From a virus, in the IMG/VR virus record IMGVR_UViG_3300021185_001142, positions 1 to 49,516 of that record: a stretch of DNA of 49,516 bases; one strand, given 5' to 3'. The translations under genes and the position numbers were made by a program. Shown one piece after another: positions 9,101 through 18,099 of the stretch (its first letter is position 1; every line of letters starts with the position of its first letter). A model generated the notes under the pieces. It was not told the DNA's origin, did no database searches, and was given only the letters and a program-made list of their open reading frames with translations.

Positions 9101-12100
9101 CTATGACATATCTAAAAGGTGATATTGTCTTAAATGAGTTTGACGGCAAATATTACAGAAGAATAGCAGAGTCACAGACAGCAAAAGAACAACAATCAAG
9201 TCCTATAATTCAATTTGATTATCAAGCATGGTCTCTTATCTCTCAACCAAAGACACAATCATTTGGATATAGAATACAAGGATATGACGATATCAATCCT
9301 ACATTCTTTGCAATGGATTGGGATAGAACATCTGGCGAAAAGGCATTCAGTACTAAAGGCGACAGAATGCATCTTTCTGATTGGCAACAAGGAAACTATT
9401 ATAGACAAGATTCTTATATGAAATATCAAGGACAGCCTTATGTTTGTCTAAATGCACATACATCTACTACATTGATAGATGATAACATTGAGGATTGGAA
9501 ACAGCTAGTAGAATGGCCAGTTACTAATGTAGTTACAGCATACGGTTGGAAAAAGTTTAAAAATGATGCTGTAAAAACATTCAACTATGGTGATATTTTA
9601 ACTTCGATAGATGATGTCGCACACTTGATGGTAGGCTATCAGGAATATTTAGGACTGATAGGTTGGGGATTTACGGATATAGATGAAGATGGAAACACCA
9701 TTGACTTTAAACAGCTTTTATTAAAATTCTTAGAATGGAGTTCAGAGACACATGAACCAGGAGACTTTATTACACTATCTCCTGTATTATTAACAGGTAG
9801 TTTCACTGCACCATATGGTGTCGCATCAGTTAGAAAAGAAACACATAAAAACTTCTATCGTGTTGTAGATGCATCTGGAAGATTAATTCCAAACTCAGAA
9901 ATATCATTCACAACAGATGGCAAGGCCATAAACTTTAGAAGTAATGTTCCGGTATACGGGATGAAGATTGATATACAAGACGTAGAACATGCGTTTGTAG
10001 TAGACAGAGTAGATAGTTATGGTGACATAATATATGATCCTCATATGCACAATAGAAACTTACGTATGCAAATTGATTGTAATAGGCAGTCAGATTGGGA
10101 CGGAACTTTAACAGTTGACGGTTATTTAACATACGGCGATGAACTAATACCTAACTTTGAAACAATGGCAGAAGAGTCAAAGTATTACAGAGATACACTT
10201 ATTGACCAAAGTTTGGAAGCAATAAATGGGCTAAAAGGTTCACAAATAGGATATAACAAACGAGCATACTTAAGCAATCACGGCATTGAAAGAGAAAGTG
10301 CGTTAGAATTCTATAAAGGCTTCTTGGCACATAAAGGAACTGAGTCTTCTATTAACAGAATTATTAACAACAATAGTAACTTCAAAGATATTACTCACCA
10401 AGATGTTTGGGCAATAAAAGTAGATGACTATGGTAAAGTAAACAACGGATATAATATAACTAAGTCTGTCAACACTATTGACATTTTAAGTGACCCACAT
10501 GCTGTAGAATTTGATACGCTTCCTAGGCCTTTTGTGTACAGAGATATTACAAAAGAATTTCCAATTAGAACTACAGGATATGTGGATGGAAATGACGTTA
10601 ATTACACAGTAAAAACAGAATATGATTTAACATCATTGAATGCCAATACATTATATGAAGGCGATACAGCTTGGTTGCAGTTCGACCCAATACGTGAATG
10701 GGACGTAAGACGCTTAAGTGAAGTAGCAGAAATTTCTTATGTTGGTGAAACAGAAGACAATCAGTTATATTTGGGTTTAGTAAATGAAATTGATATCGTT
10801 GATAGCGTATATATAAAAATTAAAAATGAAACTATTGATCCAGAAATTGCAGATTATTATTATCTAGTAAGCAACGGCACAAAAGAAGTAGGCGGAATTA
10901 CAATATATGAGTACCTAGTATTTGAATTAAATTATGAACCTCTTATTGTAGAAATCGATAGTTCAACATCTAGCAGTTTGTTTGTACCAACTTCATCCTC
11001 ACAAGGAGTTGAAGCAATAGGCTCAGTAAGTAACCCAGTATTTGCATCAGGTGATGCATTAGTAATTGATGGCATAAGCTATACTTACACACCAGGGTCT
11101 GGTTCAGTATCAAGTGGAATTGCAATAGGTGGTGACGGTGCAACAGTTGATCCGGTAATATCAGCAAATGAAAAAATGCAAATGGTTGTATATGGAAACA
11201 ATGGAACTATTGTAAACTCGAATACAGTTGTTACATTTAGAGGAACAACAGCAACAGCAACATCGGCGTTAGCGTCAGTCAAAGATGACATAATTGAAAT
11301 TGATGGTACACCATTGACTATTGGATATAGTGCAATTTCTAGCATCAGCGAGACTTCATCTGTGACAGAAACAACTGCGGTTGCATCAGGTGATACTATT
11401 GTCGTTGATGGAACAACAAAGTCTTTTGCAGACTTAACTGTTACTGGAACTGTTTCAGCGCCAACTATACCTCAAAACAAACCACTACAGGTTAATGGAA
11501 CATTGCTATCACTAACCGCGGCAGATGATATAGATGCAGTTATACTAAACATTAATACGAATAGTCTTGATGTTATTGCAAGTAAAACAGCGAATGATGA
11601 GTTAATATTAACTACAACAAGTGGTGTACTTGAACTATCAGGTTCCGCACTAACTGACTTGGGTTTATCAACTACTTCATCATATAAACAAAGTAAGTTT
11701 AAAAATATTGCTACAGAACTATCTACAATATCAGGTATAACATCTACTGTATCAGCGGGCGGATTGTTAACTATTGCAAGTACAAACAACACAATGACAT
11801 TGGCTGGGACAGCATTGTCGGTGTTAGGCATGACTGCTGGTAATTATAGTGCAACAAGTAATCCAACTGCACAATCGGTTGTTAATCAAATCAATGCGTT
11901 GGGTATTGTAGACGCATCAGCATCAGGTAACGCAATAACAATTTCTAGTTCAAATTCAGATTTAGTTATTACAGAAACAACACCGGGCGCTATGGGTAGA
12001 CTAGGATTTGCTACAACTACTGTAACAGTAGACGCACTAACAAATATTATTGAAGATATTCAAAATCAAGCATTACAGGGTGTAACAGGTGTAACATTAT

Positions 12101-14976
12101 CTAAGAGTGCATCGGGCAGACAATTACAGATTGTTAGTTCACAGTCAAGTATAGTTCTTTCTAATATAACTGGTAATCCATTAAACGATTTGGGTATACT
12201 TGTAGGAACTTATAATAATTCTACAACAGTAAGTAGCAGTGCATCAGAATTCAAAGATTATATAAACTCACAATCAAGTGATATCATTGTAAATATTACA
12301 AGTGATGGTAGAATGGTATTCACTACAAGTGCAGTTAGTTTAACATTTAGCGGAACCACAGACGCAATGTTATCTAAGTTAGGATTATATAGAGACTATA
12401 CAAGTGTTACAAGTAACGCAAACTTTAAAGCAATGCGTTGGAAGTCAATGAGATTTACTCCTAATTATTTGTTTGAAACATTTGACGAGTTCTATACAGA
12501 CTTAGGATTAAATGCAGAGGCTTTGATTTGGGCAGATGATTATATAAGTGAAGGTTGGGCTGTCTTAAACAGAAATAGCACTGGTTCTCTTTTAATAAGA
12601 AACAGACAAGCAAACACACTTGAAGTAGATTACATGAAGCGTGTGATAATAAAAGATGGTAATAACTTCTTTAACTATCAACTATATGACCCACTTAACT
12701 TAAAATTCCCAGGTTCAGCAACAAGAGATATTGATTACGTTACATGGGAAGATCCGGCTGGGTATGATACTACAACAGACAATGAACTATGGCTTGATGA
12801 GAACTTAGGAAAGATTTGGTGGGACACTACACTCGCACGTTACTATAGGTATAATGATTATGGAGACGCAAACAAATTAATAGTCGAATCATTTGCATCA
12901 AAGTATTGGGGCAAGTTGGTTGCAGGTTCAGAGATTAATATTAAACAATGGTCTAAGAGCGAACAATTACCAGAAGGAATAACAAAGTTCACAACCAAAG
13001 TGTACTTTGATACAACAAAGAATAAATCTATTACTGAATACTACTATTGGAGTGAAGTGGGAAACAGTCCAGTCGCTGGTAAGACATTAAGCATTGCAGA
13101 AATAAAAATGCTACTTGAAAGCGGTGATATTAATAATAAGTTTATTCCAATTTCAAATAATAAAATACTTATAAGCAACAATGCATACATATTTGAAAAC
13201 GAATCGATTGATGTTTCTATCGAATATAGAGTAACATCAGATATATCAGCCAAACACACAGATTGGAAATTCGTCAAAGAAGGCGGAAAATATGATACGA
13301 GTGTAGTTGATGGCGAACTACAAAGGCAAATGATTGATAGTATCGCTAATGTTCATTTTGAACAGTATGACCAGAAGAAAGTTGAGCAATCTATGTTGGG
13401 TGATCCTAATCACACAATTATAACATTCCCAATTCTTTCAGGTTTATATGGCGGCGGCAGAGACGATGCAACCATCAATGATACCGTTGTTACACTCAAC
13501 TCTAAAATAATCGATGCATCAGATATTGGGTTTGATATTTCTACAACAAATCCAAATTTGGCTAAGTTGCTAATTGCTAAGTCAGTAACAGTATTACCAG
13601 ACGATGTAGTAAGAGTTTACAGAATGATACCTACAGAAAATAATTGGTTTACGAATCTACAAATTGCTAGAGAAAACTTTGCATCAATTCTTAACAAAGA
13701 GTTGTCTAACAAACACTTAACAGGTAGCTTCCCATTCTATAAAGATTTTATAGAACCAGACCAACTTGCATTATCATTGGGTGACTGGTACTTAGCAGAC
13801 GAATACAAAGAAATTAAGAGATACGGATATCTATCAAAGACACGCAACTTTGACATGCTAAAATTATACAAAGAAGGCGTAACATCATTCAAGTTAGAAT
13901 TGCCTACACACGATGAGTATTATGCTGAACATGACGGTGCTTTGCGTTTAGTTCATAGTTCAAAGAACGCACTTAGATTATCTTATAATGATTTAGTATT
14001 TCCAGAGAATGACCAAGCATCTGCAAAATATTACGAAAATGCATTAGGTGTTCAAATACACGAACTAATGGGATTGTTAATAACATATCCTAAGAGAAAT
14101 CTTCTTAACAATCTATTATTTGGTATGATTAATTATATGTATACTGAGAAAACACATCCAGATTGGATATTCAAATCAAGCTATATTGATATCACAATGT
14201 ATCATAGAGACTTAAGACAGTATGCTATATATCAACGTGACAGCGAAGAAGATATTTTAGAATATCTAACTGAGGCAAAACCGTATCATACAAAGATACG
14301 AACAAAGACACGCATATACGGAAAAGACGAACTTATAAAGTCAGATGTAGATATTGAAGAAAAAATGGAAATCTCACTTGACTTTGGTAACCATTCACGT
14401 TATATTGAATCAGACACTATTGACGGCGGCGATGAGCAGATTATCGATGCAGATAATTATGTCGATATCGCAGACGGAACATGGGAACAAGGAAGACTAT
14501 TAAGAACCAGACAAGAATATACTGCCGAAGCAGGCGGGTTCGATACTGGTCTTGTACTTCCTACAATACTAGATTCATCTACTGTGATGGTTAAGCAATA
14601 TACAGATGCAACGAAGACAACGCACGACAAAACATACATGTTCGTATATGACATGTTCGGACGTGGTTGGAGAATTGGAGTTGATGCAGAATCTACAGCA
14701 ACATCATTTGATGGTACAACAGTTGTAGTAGATACACCAGCATCATTTAAGACTGCATCTAAGAAGAATAAGAAACTAATTGCTTTTGAAAACGAAACAA
14801 CAGGTGTTATAGAATTTATGACATACAATAAGAAAGCAAGTCAAAACCTTACTATTGACGAAAGAGGACTCTATACAGGATTGCATACAGCACCGGGATC
14901 AACTAGCAAAGTATATGCGTTAGATACGCCACTTGAAATGGTTCTTCACGGAAAACTTAAGACAGAATGGATATAA
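6136..14976 (+). CDS. giant baseplate/tail structural protein (gp7 position)
   Basis: At 2946 residues this is the largest gene here. The N-terminus (KIYDFLPGHLKNSELQTIF) and the C-terminal EAKPYHTKIRTKTRIYG motif (about 2714-2730) resemble large virion proteins that follow gp6 in marine T4-like phages. T4 has gp7 (1032 residues) in that place, so it may serve as the wedge initiator. Many short YYxxNDY or WKKF-type segments suggest repeated beta domains. Residues about 1609-2095 differ sharply in composition (Ser/Thr/Ala/Gly-rich, few aromatics) and contain at least five copies of a short beta repeat, described separately. The assignment to baseplate rather than tail fibre rests on gene order. 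Confidence 0.75.
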   Translation: MAKNKIYDFLPGHLKNSELQTIFEGTLERAFSKGSVEKTRAYVGRKEKGINREEDIYLSFPPHAYGRENYGLEPVYSSKNDKVFYEDMLNSLFNKGALTNDHRRLFDTTKKTINIPVDLDKFINYEMYYWVKPGFDLTITGSNKKHYVTIARDDANLFAVDNWWSNENSWYHYDDIKSFITSTNSDKIEQAKRPIIEFDSRIELGNDSLNKVASTDWEFPTFKIYDKDGNAGNIVDSKIFSYVIGDSALYNADQELGFVPLLKAGDYASEFQFIVDIPDNAQYDLDGVMTGIYIDTTFDYRNFRQEYGRESGKVLTLSQTPKTTNAVDVYVEGMKQIANYTVDLTNNTVTLDNEPDGFVYIDYCTKSGVVNDGDNGFQRLHHSIEFNVDNKSYNNINLSYSILYEHFLRILETAPGLTGEANGFNNFRNLNTVGHLNTFHNKGSVLVTNSVDVKDAFFSITRDDYDPIKAVEFLSTTYQGYKNKLVTTVRDILNDAGSQSKSDLMILEEAINLIALSKRDSISIFDKLDMINHGELYSNYQEAEITEIIADATEQFVPDELGAIAFPETLSVFKDGVLQRLNIDYTIIISQGGKDILNFRSPVSGNSTIYLRRYDSIKETFVPPSATYLKLYPAFRPMIMDDMGYSSGVTQFLIGHDGSRMKLWGDKTDDIMLMFETLIWNNLDDNLARTNLDAVNYGVYKSAPSEWSNSEKNYTMYPFFKKWLIRNNIDDLQNTGFDASDWTTWNYRNINADSPGHWRGIFKYAYNTDNPIEEPWKTIGLSQEPTTFRTTYGSNFADPSFWSNLFSINNITNVPIPVDAGGNYIDINNLFFSGSILNNDIGRLSEDWEFGDGSPVEMAWKNSSEYPFIEFILMMLTKPFKIFHTYKDEIDTSISIYNSREGYNTANIIIQKQDYEFKLGSKLGGFVNNFKLLAENTSMTNSKYTEIPKDNYDLVIHSGEPNRSEFFSAIVIEKVSLDSPHPVYSKANTMTYLKGDIVLNEFDGKYYRRIAESQTAKEQQSSPIIQFDYQAWSLISQPKTQSFGYRIQGYDDINPTFFAMDWDRTSGEKAFSTKGDRMHLSDWQQGNYYRQDSYMKYQGQPYVCLNAHTSTTLIDDNIEDWKQLVEWPVTNVVTAYGWKKFKNDAVKTFNYGDILTSIDDVAHLMVGYQEYLGLIGWGFTDIDEDGNTIDFKQLLLKFLEWSSETHEPGDFITLSPVLLTGSFTAPYGVASVRKETHKNFYRVVDASGRLIPNSEISFTTDGKAINFRSNVPVYGMKIDIQDVEHAFVVDRVDSYGDIIYDPHMHNRNLRMQIDCNRQSDWDGTLTVDGYLTYGDELIPNFETMAEESKYYRDTLIDQSLEAINGLKGSQIGYNKRAYLSNHGIERESALEFYKGFLAHKGTESSINRIINNNSNFKDITHQDVWAIKVDDYGKVNNGYNITKSVNTIDILSDPHAVEFDTLPRPFVYRDITKEFPIRTTGYVDGNDVNYTVKTEYDLTSLNANTLYEGDTAWLQFDPIREWDVRRLSEVAEISYVGETEDNQLYLGLVNEIDIVDSVYIKIKNETIDPEIADYYYLVSNGTKEVGGITIYEYLVFELNYEPLIVEIDSSTSSSLFVPTSSSQGVEAIGSVSNPVFASGDALVIDGISYTYTPGSGSVSSGIAIGGDGATVDPVISANEKMQMVVYGNNGTIVNSNTVVTFRGTTATATSALASVKDDIIEIDGTPLTIGYSAISSISETSSVTETTAVASGDTIVVDGTTKSFADLTVTGTVSAPTIPQNKPLQVNGTLLSLTAADDIDAVILNINTNSLDVIASKTANDELILTTTSGVLELSGSALTDLGLSTTSSYKQSKFKNIATELSTISGITSTVSAGGLLTIASTNNTMTLAGTALSVLGMTAGNYSATSNPTAQSVVNQINALGIVDASASGNAITISSSNSDLVITETTPGAMGRLGFATTTVTVDALTNIIEDIQNQALQGVTGVTLSKSASGRQLQIVSSQSSIVLSNITGNPLNDLGILVGTYNNSTTVSSSASEFKDYINSQSSDIIVNITSDGRMVFTTSAVSLTFSGTTDAMLSKLGLYRDYTSVTSNANFKAMRWKSMRFTPNYLFETFDEFYTDLGLNAEALIWADDYISEGWAVLNRNSTGSLLIRNRQANTLEVDYMKRVIIKDGNNFFNYQLYDPLNLKFPGSATRDIDYVTWEDPAGYDTTTDNELWLDENLGKIWWDTTLARYYRYNDYGDANKLIVESFASKYWGKLVAGSEINIKQWSKSEQLPEGITKFTTKVYFDTTKNKSITEYYYWSEVGNSPVAGKTLSIAEIKMLLESGDINNKFIPISNNKILISNNAYIFENESIDVSIEYRVTSDISAKHTDWKFVKEGGKYDTSVVDGELQRQMIDSIANVHFEQYDQKKVEQSMLGDPNHTIITFPILSGLYGGGRDDATINDTVVTLNSKIIDASDIGFDISTTNPNLAKLLIAKSVTVLPDDVVRVYRMIPTENNWFTNLQIARENFASILNKELSNKHLTGSFPFYKDFIEPDQLALSLGDWYLADEYKEIKRYGYLSKTRNFDMLKLYKEGVTSFKLELPTHDEYYAEHDGALRLVHSSKNALRLSYNDLVFPENDQASAKYYENALGVQIHELMGLLITYPKRNLLNNLLFGMINYMYTEKTHPDWIFKSSYIDITMYHRDLRQYAIYQRDSEEDILEYLTEAKPYHTKIRTKTRIYGKDELIKSDVDIEEKMEISLDFGNHSRYIESDTIDGGDEQIIDADNYVDIADGTWEQGRLLRTRQEYTAEAGGFDTGLVLPTILDSSTVMVKQYTDATKTTHDKTYMFVYDMFGRGWRIGVDAESTATSFDGTTVVVDTPASFKTASKKNKKLIAFENETTGVIEFMTYNKKASQNLTIDERGLYTGLHTAPGSTSKVYALDTPLEMVLHGKLKTEWI
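10960..12420 (+). repeat. inserted Ser/Thr-rich repeat array inside the giant tail protein
   Basis: The encoded residues (about 1609-2095) contain a degenerate module ending in LGL, LGM, LGF or LGI. Copies start near 11569 (DVIASKTANDELIL), 11734 (GITSTVSAGGLLTIAS), 11902 (GIVDASASGNAITISS), 12079 (GVTGVTLSKSASGRQLQI) and 12280 (DIIVNITSDGRMVFTT). Each follows the plan: short strand, SxxGxLxI strand, LxLSG strand, then xxLGL. Before them, two looser copies of a GDTIVVDG-type motif occur (near 11050 and 11390). The pattern resembles flagellin-hook IN-type repeats. Flanking sequence is ordinary for the protein, so this looks like a modular insertion. Confidence 0.65.
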
Positions 14977-14996
14977 AACCATATAGAGAGTATTTT

Positions 14997-15004
14997 GATA
15001 AATA
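14997..15004 (+). promoter_or_regulatory. T4-late-like promoter box GATAAATA
   Basis: This is the same octamer as at 1402, in the gap between two structural genes and 25 bases before the ATG at 15030. Its repeated placement before virion genes supports a late-promoter role. Confidence 0.55.
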
Positions 15005-15029
15005 GTTAAGATTACTAAGAGAGATAAAA

Positions 15030-15701
15030 ATGTTTAAAGATAATATAGAAGCACAAGTAGTTGGTGTACTAAAAATCTCTGACAAAGAGACAGGCCAAGT
15101 ACTTGTAAACAAGAAAAATGCTATTCATCCAGGAAATATGGCATATGTTCTAGCGTCTGGACTTGCTGGTAAGCCAACAAGTATCAATTCGACTGGTTCA
15201 GCACCATATATCAATTGGATGGCATTTGGTAATGGTGGGAGTAATTCAACTACTACTCTATCTTACCGTTCTCCAAGAGTATTCACAACTTATGATACAT
15301 TGGATATGACAGCGAGTAATTCAAAGTTATATGCAAAAACATATCAACAGGAAACAACTAATACAGTTTTTTATCCTGGCGAGAGTGTTAATGGAACACT
15401 TATTCCAGAAAACACTTCTAAGATTAATTTCAAAGTAACATTGTCGCACAATGACTATGAGAGTATGTTGCAATTAACTGATCCTACTGTGAGTACACCG
15501 GAAACAGATAGTTCGACAGATGCTAATAGTGTCGCGGCATTTACTTTTGATGAAATTGGTTTATTGTCTGGCGTCACTAACGCCGGAGAGTTACAAGAAG
15601 AAAAGACCCTGATGCTAACACATGTAACATTTCATCCTGTGTTATTATCAGCGAATAGAACTATCGTTATAGATTATACGGTAACTATTCAACTTAGCTA
15701 A
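15030..15701 (+). CDS. putative virion structural protein (tail/baseplate)
   Basis: A 223-residue protein with no signal peptide or membrane segment. The N-terminal segment (KISDKETGQVLVNKKNAIH, followed by NMAYVLASGLAG) is a pattern seen in small tail-associated proteins of marine myophages. The rest is beta-rich with many Ser/Thr/Asn. AGAGAG precedes the start and a late-type box lies 25 bases upstream. Its place between the giant tail protein and two tail-fibre-like paralogues supports a tail role, perhaps as a fibre connector (inference from context). The exact T4 equivalent is not recognisable. Confidence 0.65.
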   Translation: MFKDNIEAQVVGVLKISDKETGQVLVNKKNAIHPGNMAYVLASGLAGKPTSINSTGSAPYINWMAFGNGGSNSTTTLSYRSPRVFTTYDTLDMTASNSKLYAKTYQQETTNTVFYPGESVNGTLIPENTSKINFKVTLSHNDYESMLQLTDPTVSTPETDSSTDANSVAAFTFDEIGLLSGVTNAGELQEEKTLMLTHVTFHPVLLSANRTIVIDYTVTIQLS

Positions 15702-15767
15702 GAGGAATCCGGAAATACCTCGAGGTTAAGTATAATTTAATGACTAGTCAAATTTAGGAGTATAAAC

Positions 15768-16673
15768 ATGGCGGTGATATCAAATAGTGACTTAAGTACA
15801 CTAAGAGACACCTTAAATTCAATTTTGAATGGAACAGGAGTCGGCGGTGGCTATAACCAAAGTCACACAGTTGCGGCTAACCCTTCTGCGGGAGATACAA
15901 TCGATGATGCATATCAAGATTCAATCTATTCCGCGGCGGCAAAGGTAGCAAATTTTTATAATATTAGTAACCCATTTACGGCAGTTGATGCTGGTGATGT
16001 AATTGACGATGCACAATTTTATAATGACGCATCATCATTTACTAGTTCAATCAGTACACGTTTTGATAATCCATGGGATTATTCAACTGGTTGGGACATG
16101 AGTGTTACATCAGAGACTTCACAATCAGTAAGCAACTGGAACGGCACAAGAACACAAATCGTTAAAGTAGCTTTCGGTAGTGAAGCAAACATGAATGCGT
16201 GGATGTCAGCAGGTGGGGAAATTAGAATTTCAGCATCACATAGCGATACAAGTTCAAACCAACAAGGTACTTCGTGGGAACAACTAACAGCAGAATTAGG
16301 AACATATAGAATTTCATTACGTGCAACAGATTCAACTAACGTTGATACGTCTACACGTAAAAAGTATTCTGACCTAAGTGGTTCTTACGCAGAAATTAAG
16401 AAAGAATACGCAGACGATGGCGACTATAGTTCAAACTATATCTCTATTGAGGCTTACAAATCAGGTGGCGACATTTATGTTAAAACTACTTTAGCAGATG
16501 CACACGTGGCACGTTCTGGTTCTGGGTCAGGTTATGCAGGCCCATGGTCTTGGTCAGGCGCTGACCAGGCAGTAGGGACTTCAACAGTCGCATTAACATC
16601 ATTAAAATTAAGTAATACATCAGGTTCTGTTAATTTAACAAATCCAACATTTACAATTACGGACAACCTATAA
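15768..16673 (+). CDS. putative tail fibre-like structural protein, paralogue A
   Basis: A 301-residue protein with a helical N-terminal part (about 1-75, containing GTGVGGGYNQ) and a beta-rich C-terminal domain. It shares an ordered set of motifs with the next gene: a G-x-G-x(3-4)-GYxQ segment, then a segment like FGSEANMNAWMSAGGEIRI (FANADDRRHFFNAGGDLRL in the neighbour), a short AYAEIxKxY-type segment, and a terminal LSNPTF-like strand. The two genes therefore look like an old tandem duplication. The position suggests a minor tail or fibre protein. AGGAG lies seven bases before the ATG. The gap upstream (15702-15767) holds no clear promoter. Confidence 0.65.
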   Translation: MAVISNSDLSTLRDTLNSILNGTGVGGGYNQSHTVAANPSAGDTIDDAYQDSIYSAAAKVANFYNISNPFTAVDAGDVIDDAQFYNDASSFTSSISTRFDNPWDYSTGWDMSVTSETSQSVSNWNGTRTQIVKVAFGSEANMNAWMSAGGEIRISASHSDTSSNQQGTSWEQLTAELGTYRISLRATDSTNVDTSTRKKYSDLSGSYAEIKKEYADDGDYSSNYISIEAYKSGGDIYVKTTLADAHVARSGSGSGYAGPWSWSGADQAVGTSTVALTSLKLSNTSGSVNLTNPTFTITDNL

Positions 16674-16708
16674 TAGGTTTCCAAGATGAAAAGAGATAGG
16701 TTAACAGC

Positions 16709-17659
16709 ATGCCACAAAGTTACTACTTAGGAGGAAAGATACGAGCATCCGATTATAACGGTTTCGCAGATGATATAAACGAAATTGTTGGAATTGGTGC
16801 GGTCGACTCGGGTTATGGTCAAAATCAACTCGTTATCCCTCACGTAGCTAGTGGTACAAAAATTAACGCTTCTCACATGCAGTTACTCCTAACTGCTCTT
16901 AAGTTTGCAGGAAGGCATCAGGGAACTAGTATAGCTTCACCAGAAGATACTAGTGACCCTGCTTTCCCAACTGCAGGCAAAATTATTGAAATAATCCCAG
17001 ATTTATTATCAGACATTACAAATGTTCGTGCTAATAAACTAAATTTTGATATCGCACAAATGACCGCAGAGTCTAATAAAATTTCATCATCTAAGACATA
17101 TGATGTTCCAGGTGCTGGTGCAATCCACACTTGGAATTCAAATATATTTTATGAAGTATCTGCAATTTTTGCCAACGCAGATGACCGAAGACATTTCTTC
17201 AACGCAGGCGGAGATTTAAGACTAGATACTTCATTAGCAAATTATGACGTTTCCCATAAGCAAAGTACTGACTGGGCCACAATGTTTACAAACATTGGAA
17301 ATGTCAAACTATCACACAACGTTACAGAATCTTCTGGTGGTGTAGGAACACCAGCTGGTGGATTTACATCATTAACATCAGCATATTCTAAAATATATGA
17401 AAAATCAGGTGGCGATGGTAGCAGTGGTTATTATACAAATAACAAATTCGAAGTACATGCTAGATTAAATGGCACAAATGCAATAGATATTAAAGTAGAA
17501 TTCTATGATGCATATGCAACAAGTCAATATAATTTGACTGATTATGTCGCCGGTACATTATCAGTACAAGTAGATTTGCTACGTGCAGATGACCAAGATG
17601 CATCTGGACTTGGCGTACAACTATCCTCTCCGACTTTTTCACACATTTCTGAACTTTAA
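16709..17659 (+). CDS. putative tail fibre-like structural protein, paralogue B
   Basis: A 316-residue paralogue of the preceding protein. GIGAVDSGYGQ occurs near residues 28-38, FFNAGGDLRLDT near 164-175, SAYSKIYEKSGGDGSSGYY near 222-240, and LSSPTFSHI at the C-terminus. The pattern of a helical N-terminal part followed by a beta sandwich is shared with paralogue A, but identity is low outside the motifs. Paired paralogues of this kind could build a heteromeric fibre or alternative receptor-binding tips (inference). This is the last virion gene before the promoter of the sugar-modification cluster. Confidence 0.65.
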   Translation: MPQSYYLGGKIRASDYNGFADDINEIVGIGAVDSGYGQNQLVIPHVASGTKINASHMQLLLTALKFAGRHQGTSIASPEDTSDPAFPTAGKIIEIIPDLLSDITNVRANKLNFDIAQMTAESNKISSSKTYDVPGAGAIHTWNSNIFYEVSAIFANADDRRHFFNAGGDLRLDTSLANYDVSHKQSTDWATMFTNIGNVKLSHNVTESSGGVGTPAGGFTSLTSAYSKIYEKSGGDGSSGYYTNNKFEVHARLNGTNAIDIKVEFYDAYATSQYNLTDYVAGTLSVQVDLLRADDQDASGLGVQLSSPTFSHISEL

Positions 17660-17662
17660 GGC

Positions 17663-17691
17663 TTGACAAACAGTCTGTTTTCTTGTATTAT
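17663..17691 (+). promoter_or_regulatory. sigma70-type promoter of the 19-gene cluster
   Basis: A perfect -35 TTGACA (17663-17668), a 17-base spacer and TATTAT (17686-17691) lie just before the first gene of the long cluster. It is the only sigma70-consensus promoter I noticed on the plus strand. Two palindromes overlap it (separate entry), suggesting regulated expression. Confidence 0.78.
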
Positions 17692-17705
17692 ATAAAGAAT
17701 ACAAG
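17668..17705. promoter_or_regulatory. nested palindromes over the cluster promoter (candidate operator)
   Basis: AAACAG (17668-17673) and CTGTTT (17675-17680) form a perfect inverted repeat with a one-base centre inside the promoter spacer. CTTGTATT (17682-17689) and AATACAAG (17698-17705) form a second perfect 8-bp inverted repeat that covers the -10 and ends inside the AAGGAG ribosome-binding site. They could bind one or two repressors. The right arm of the second could also pair with other leader sequence to mask the ribosome site. Confidence 0.5.
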
Positions 17706-17715
17706 GAGTATAACC

Positions 17716-18099
17716 ATGTCAAATAAAGAAACTATTACGCCTTCAAGTGAACAACTTGAACGGCTAGAAAGAGCATTAGAGTTTTCGAACACTATGCAGA
17801 CTTTCAACCTTAATAAAAACAACTTAAAAGTTAAAACACAGAATTTATTGAACTATAGTAGTTCTGGTGGTACATTTAAAGTATCACAAGAATTGATTAA
17901 TTTTATTAATATGATTGTTGTGTCTGGAAAAGATGAAGTAATTCTCTTAGACAAAAACGACATTCCAATTAAAATTGAAGATACTAAGAAATTTTTAGAA
18001 GATATTTCTAGTTTGTATTTCGAAGTCATTAATGAATATTATAATGATTATCAGAAACTACGTAGTTCACGTAAGATTGAGAAGGTCTTGGAAATCTAA
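17716..18099 (+). CDS. conserved-looking phage protein of unknown function
   Basis: A 127-residue mostly helical protein, not recognised. The start (MSNKETI) is chosen over an in-frame ATG at 17683, which lies inside the promoter; AAGGAG sits seven bases upstream of the chosen ATG. The N-terminal part has a heptad-like LERLERALEF stretch, the middle has VSQELINFINMIVV, and the C-terminus is strongly helical and charged. There is no signal peptide or membrane segment. It is the first gene of the cluster and overlaps the next by one base (TAATG). It could be a small tail-assembly factor or a cluster regulator; nothing in the sequence decides. Confidence 0.7.
   Translation: MSNKETITPSSEQLERLERALEFSNTMQTFNLNKNNLKVKTQNLLNYSSSGGTFKVSQELINFINMIVVSGKDEVILLDKNDIPIKIEDTKKFLEDISSLYFEVINEYYNDYQKLRSSRKIEKVLEI

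Noticed and set aside
11085-11831. Minus-strand frames opposite the repeat array
   Set aside because: Low-complexity complement of Ser/Thr/Ala codons; no starts with ribosome sites.
11569-12388. Possible CRISPR-like array
   Set aside because: The repetition is at protein level, degenerate in DNA, in one open frame and without constant spacers.
15702-15767. Promoter for the first tail paralogue (TATAAT at about 15731)
   Set aside because: A TATAAT-like string is present but no -35 at proper distance and no late-type box; read-through from upstream is more likely.
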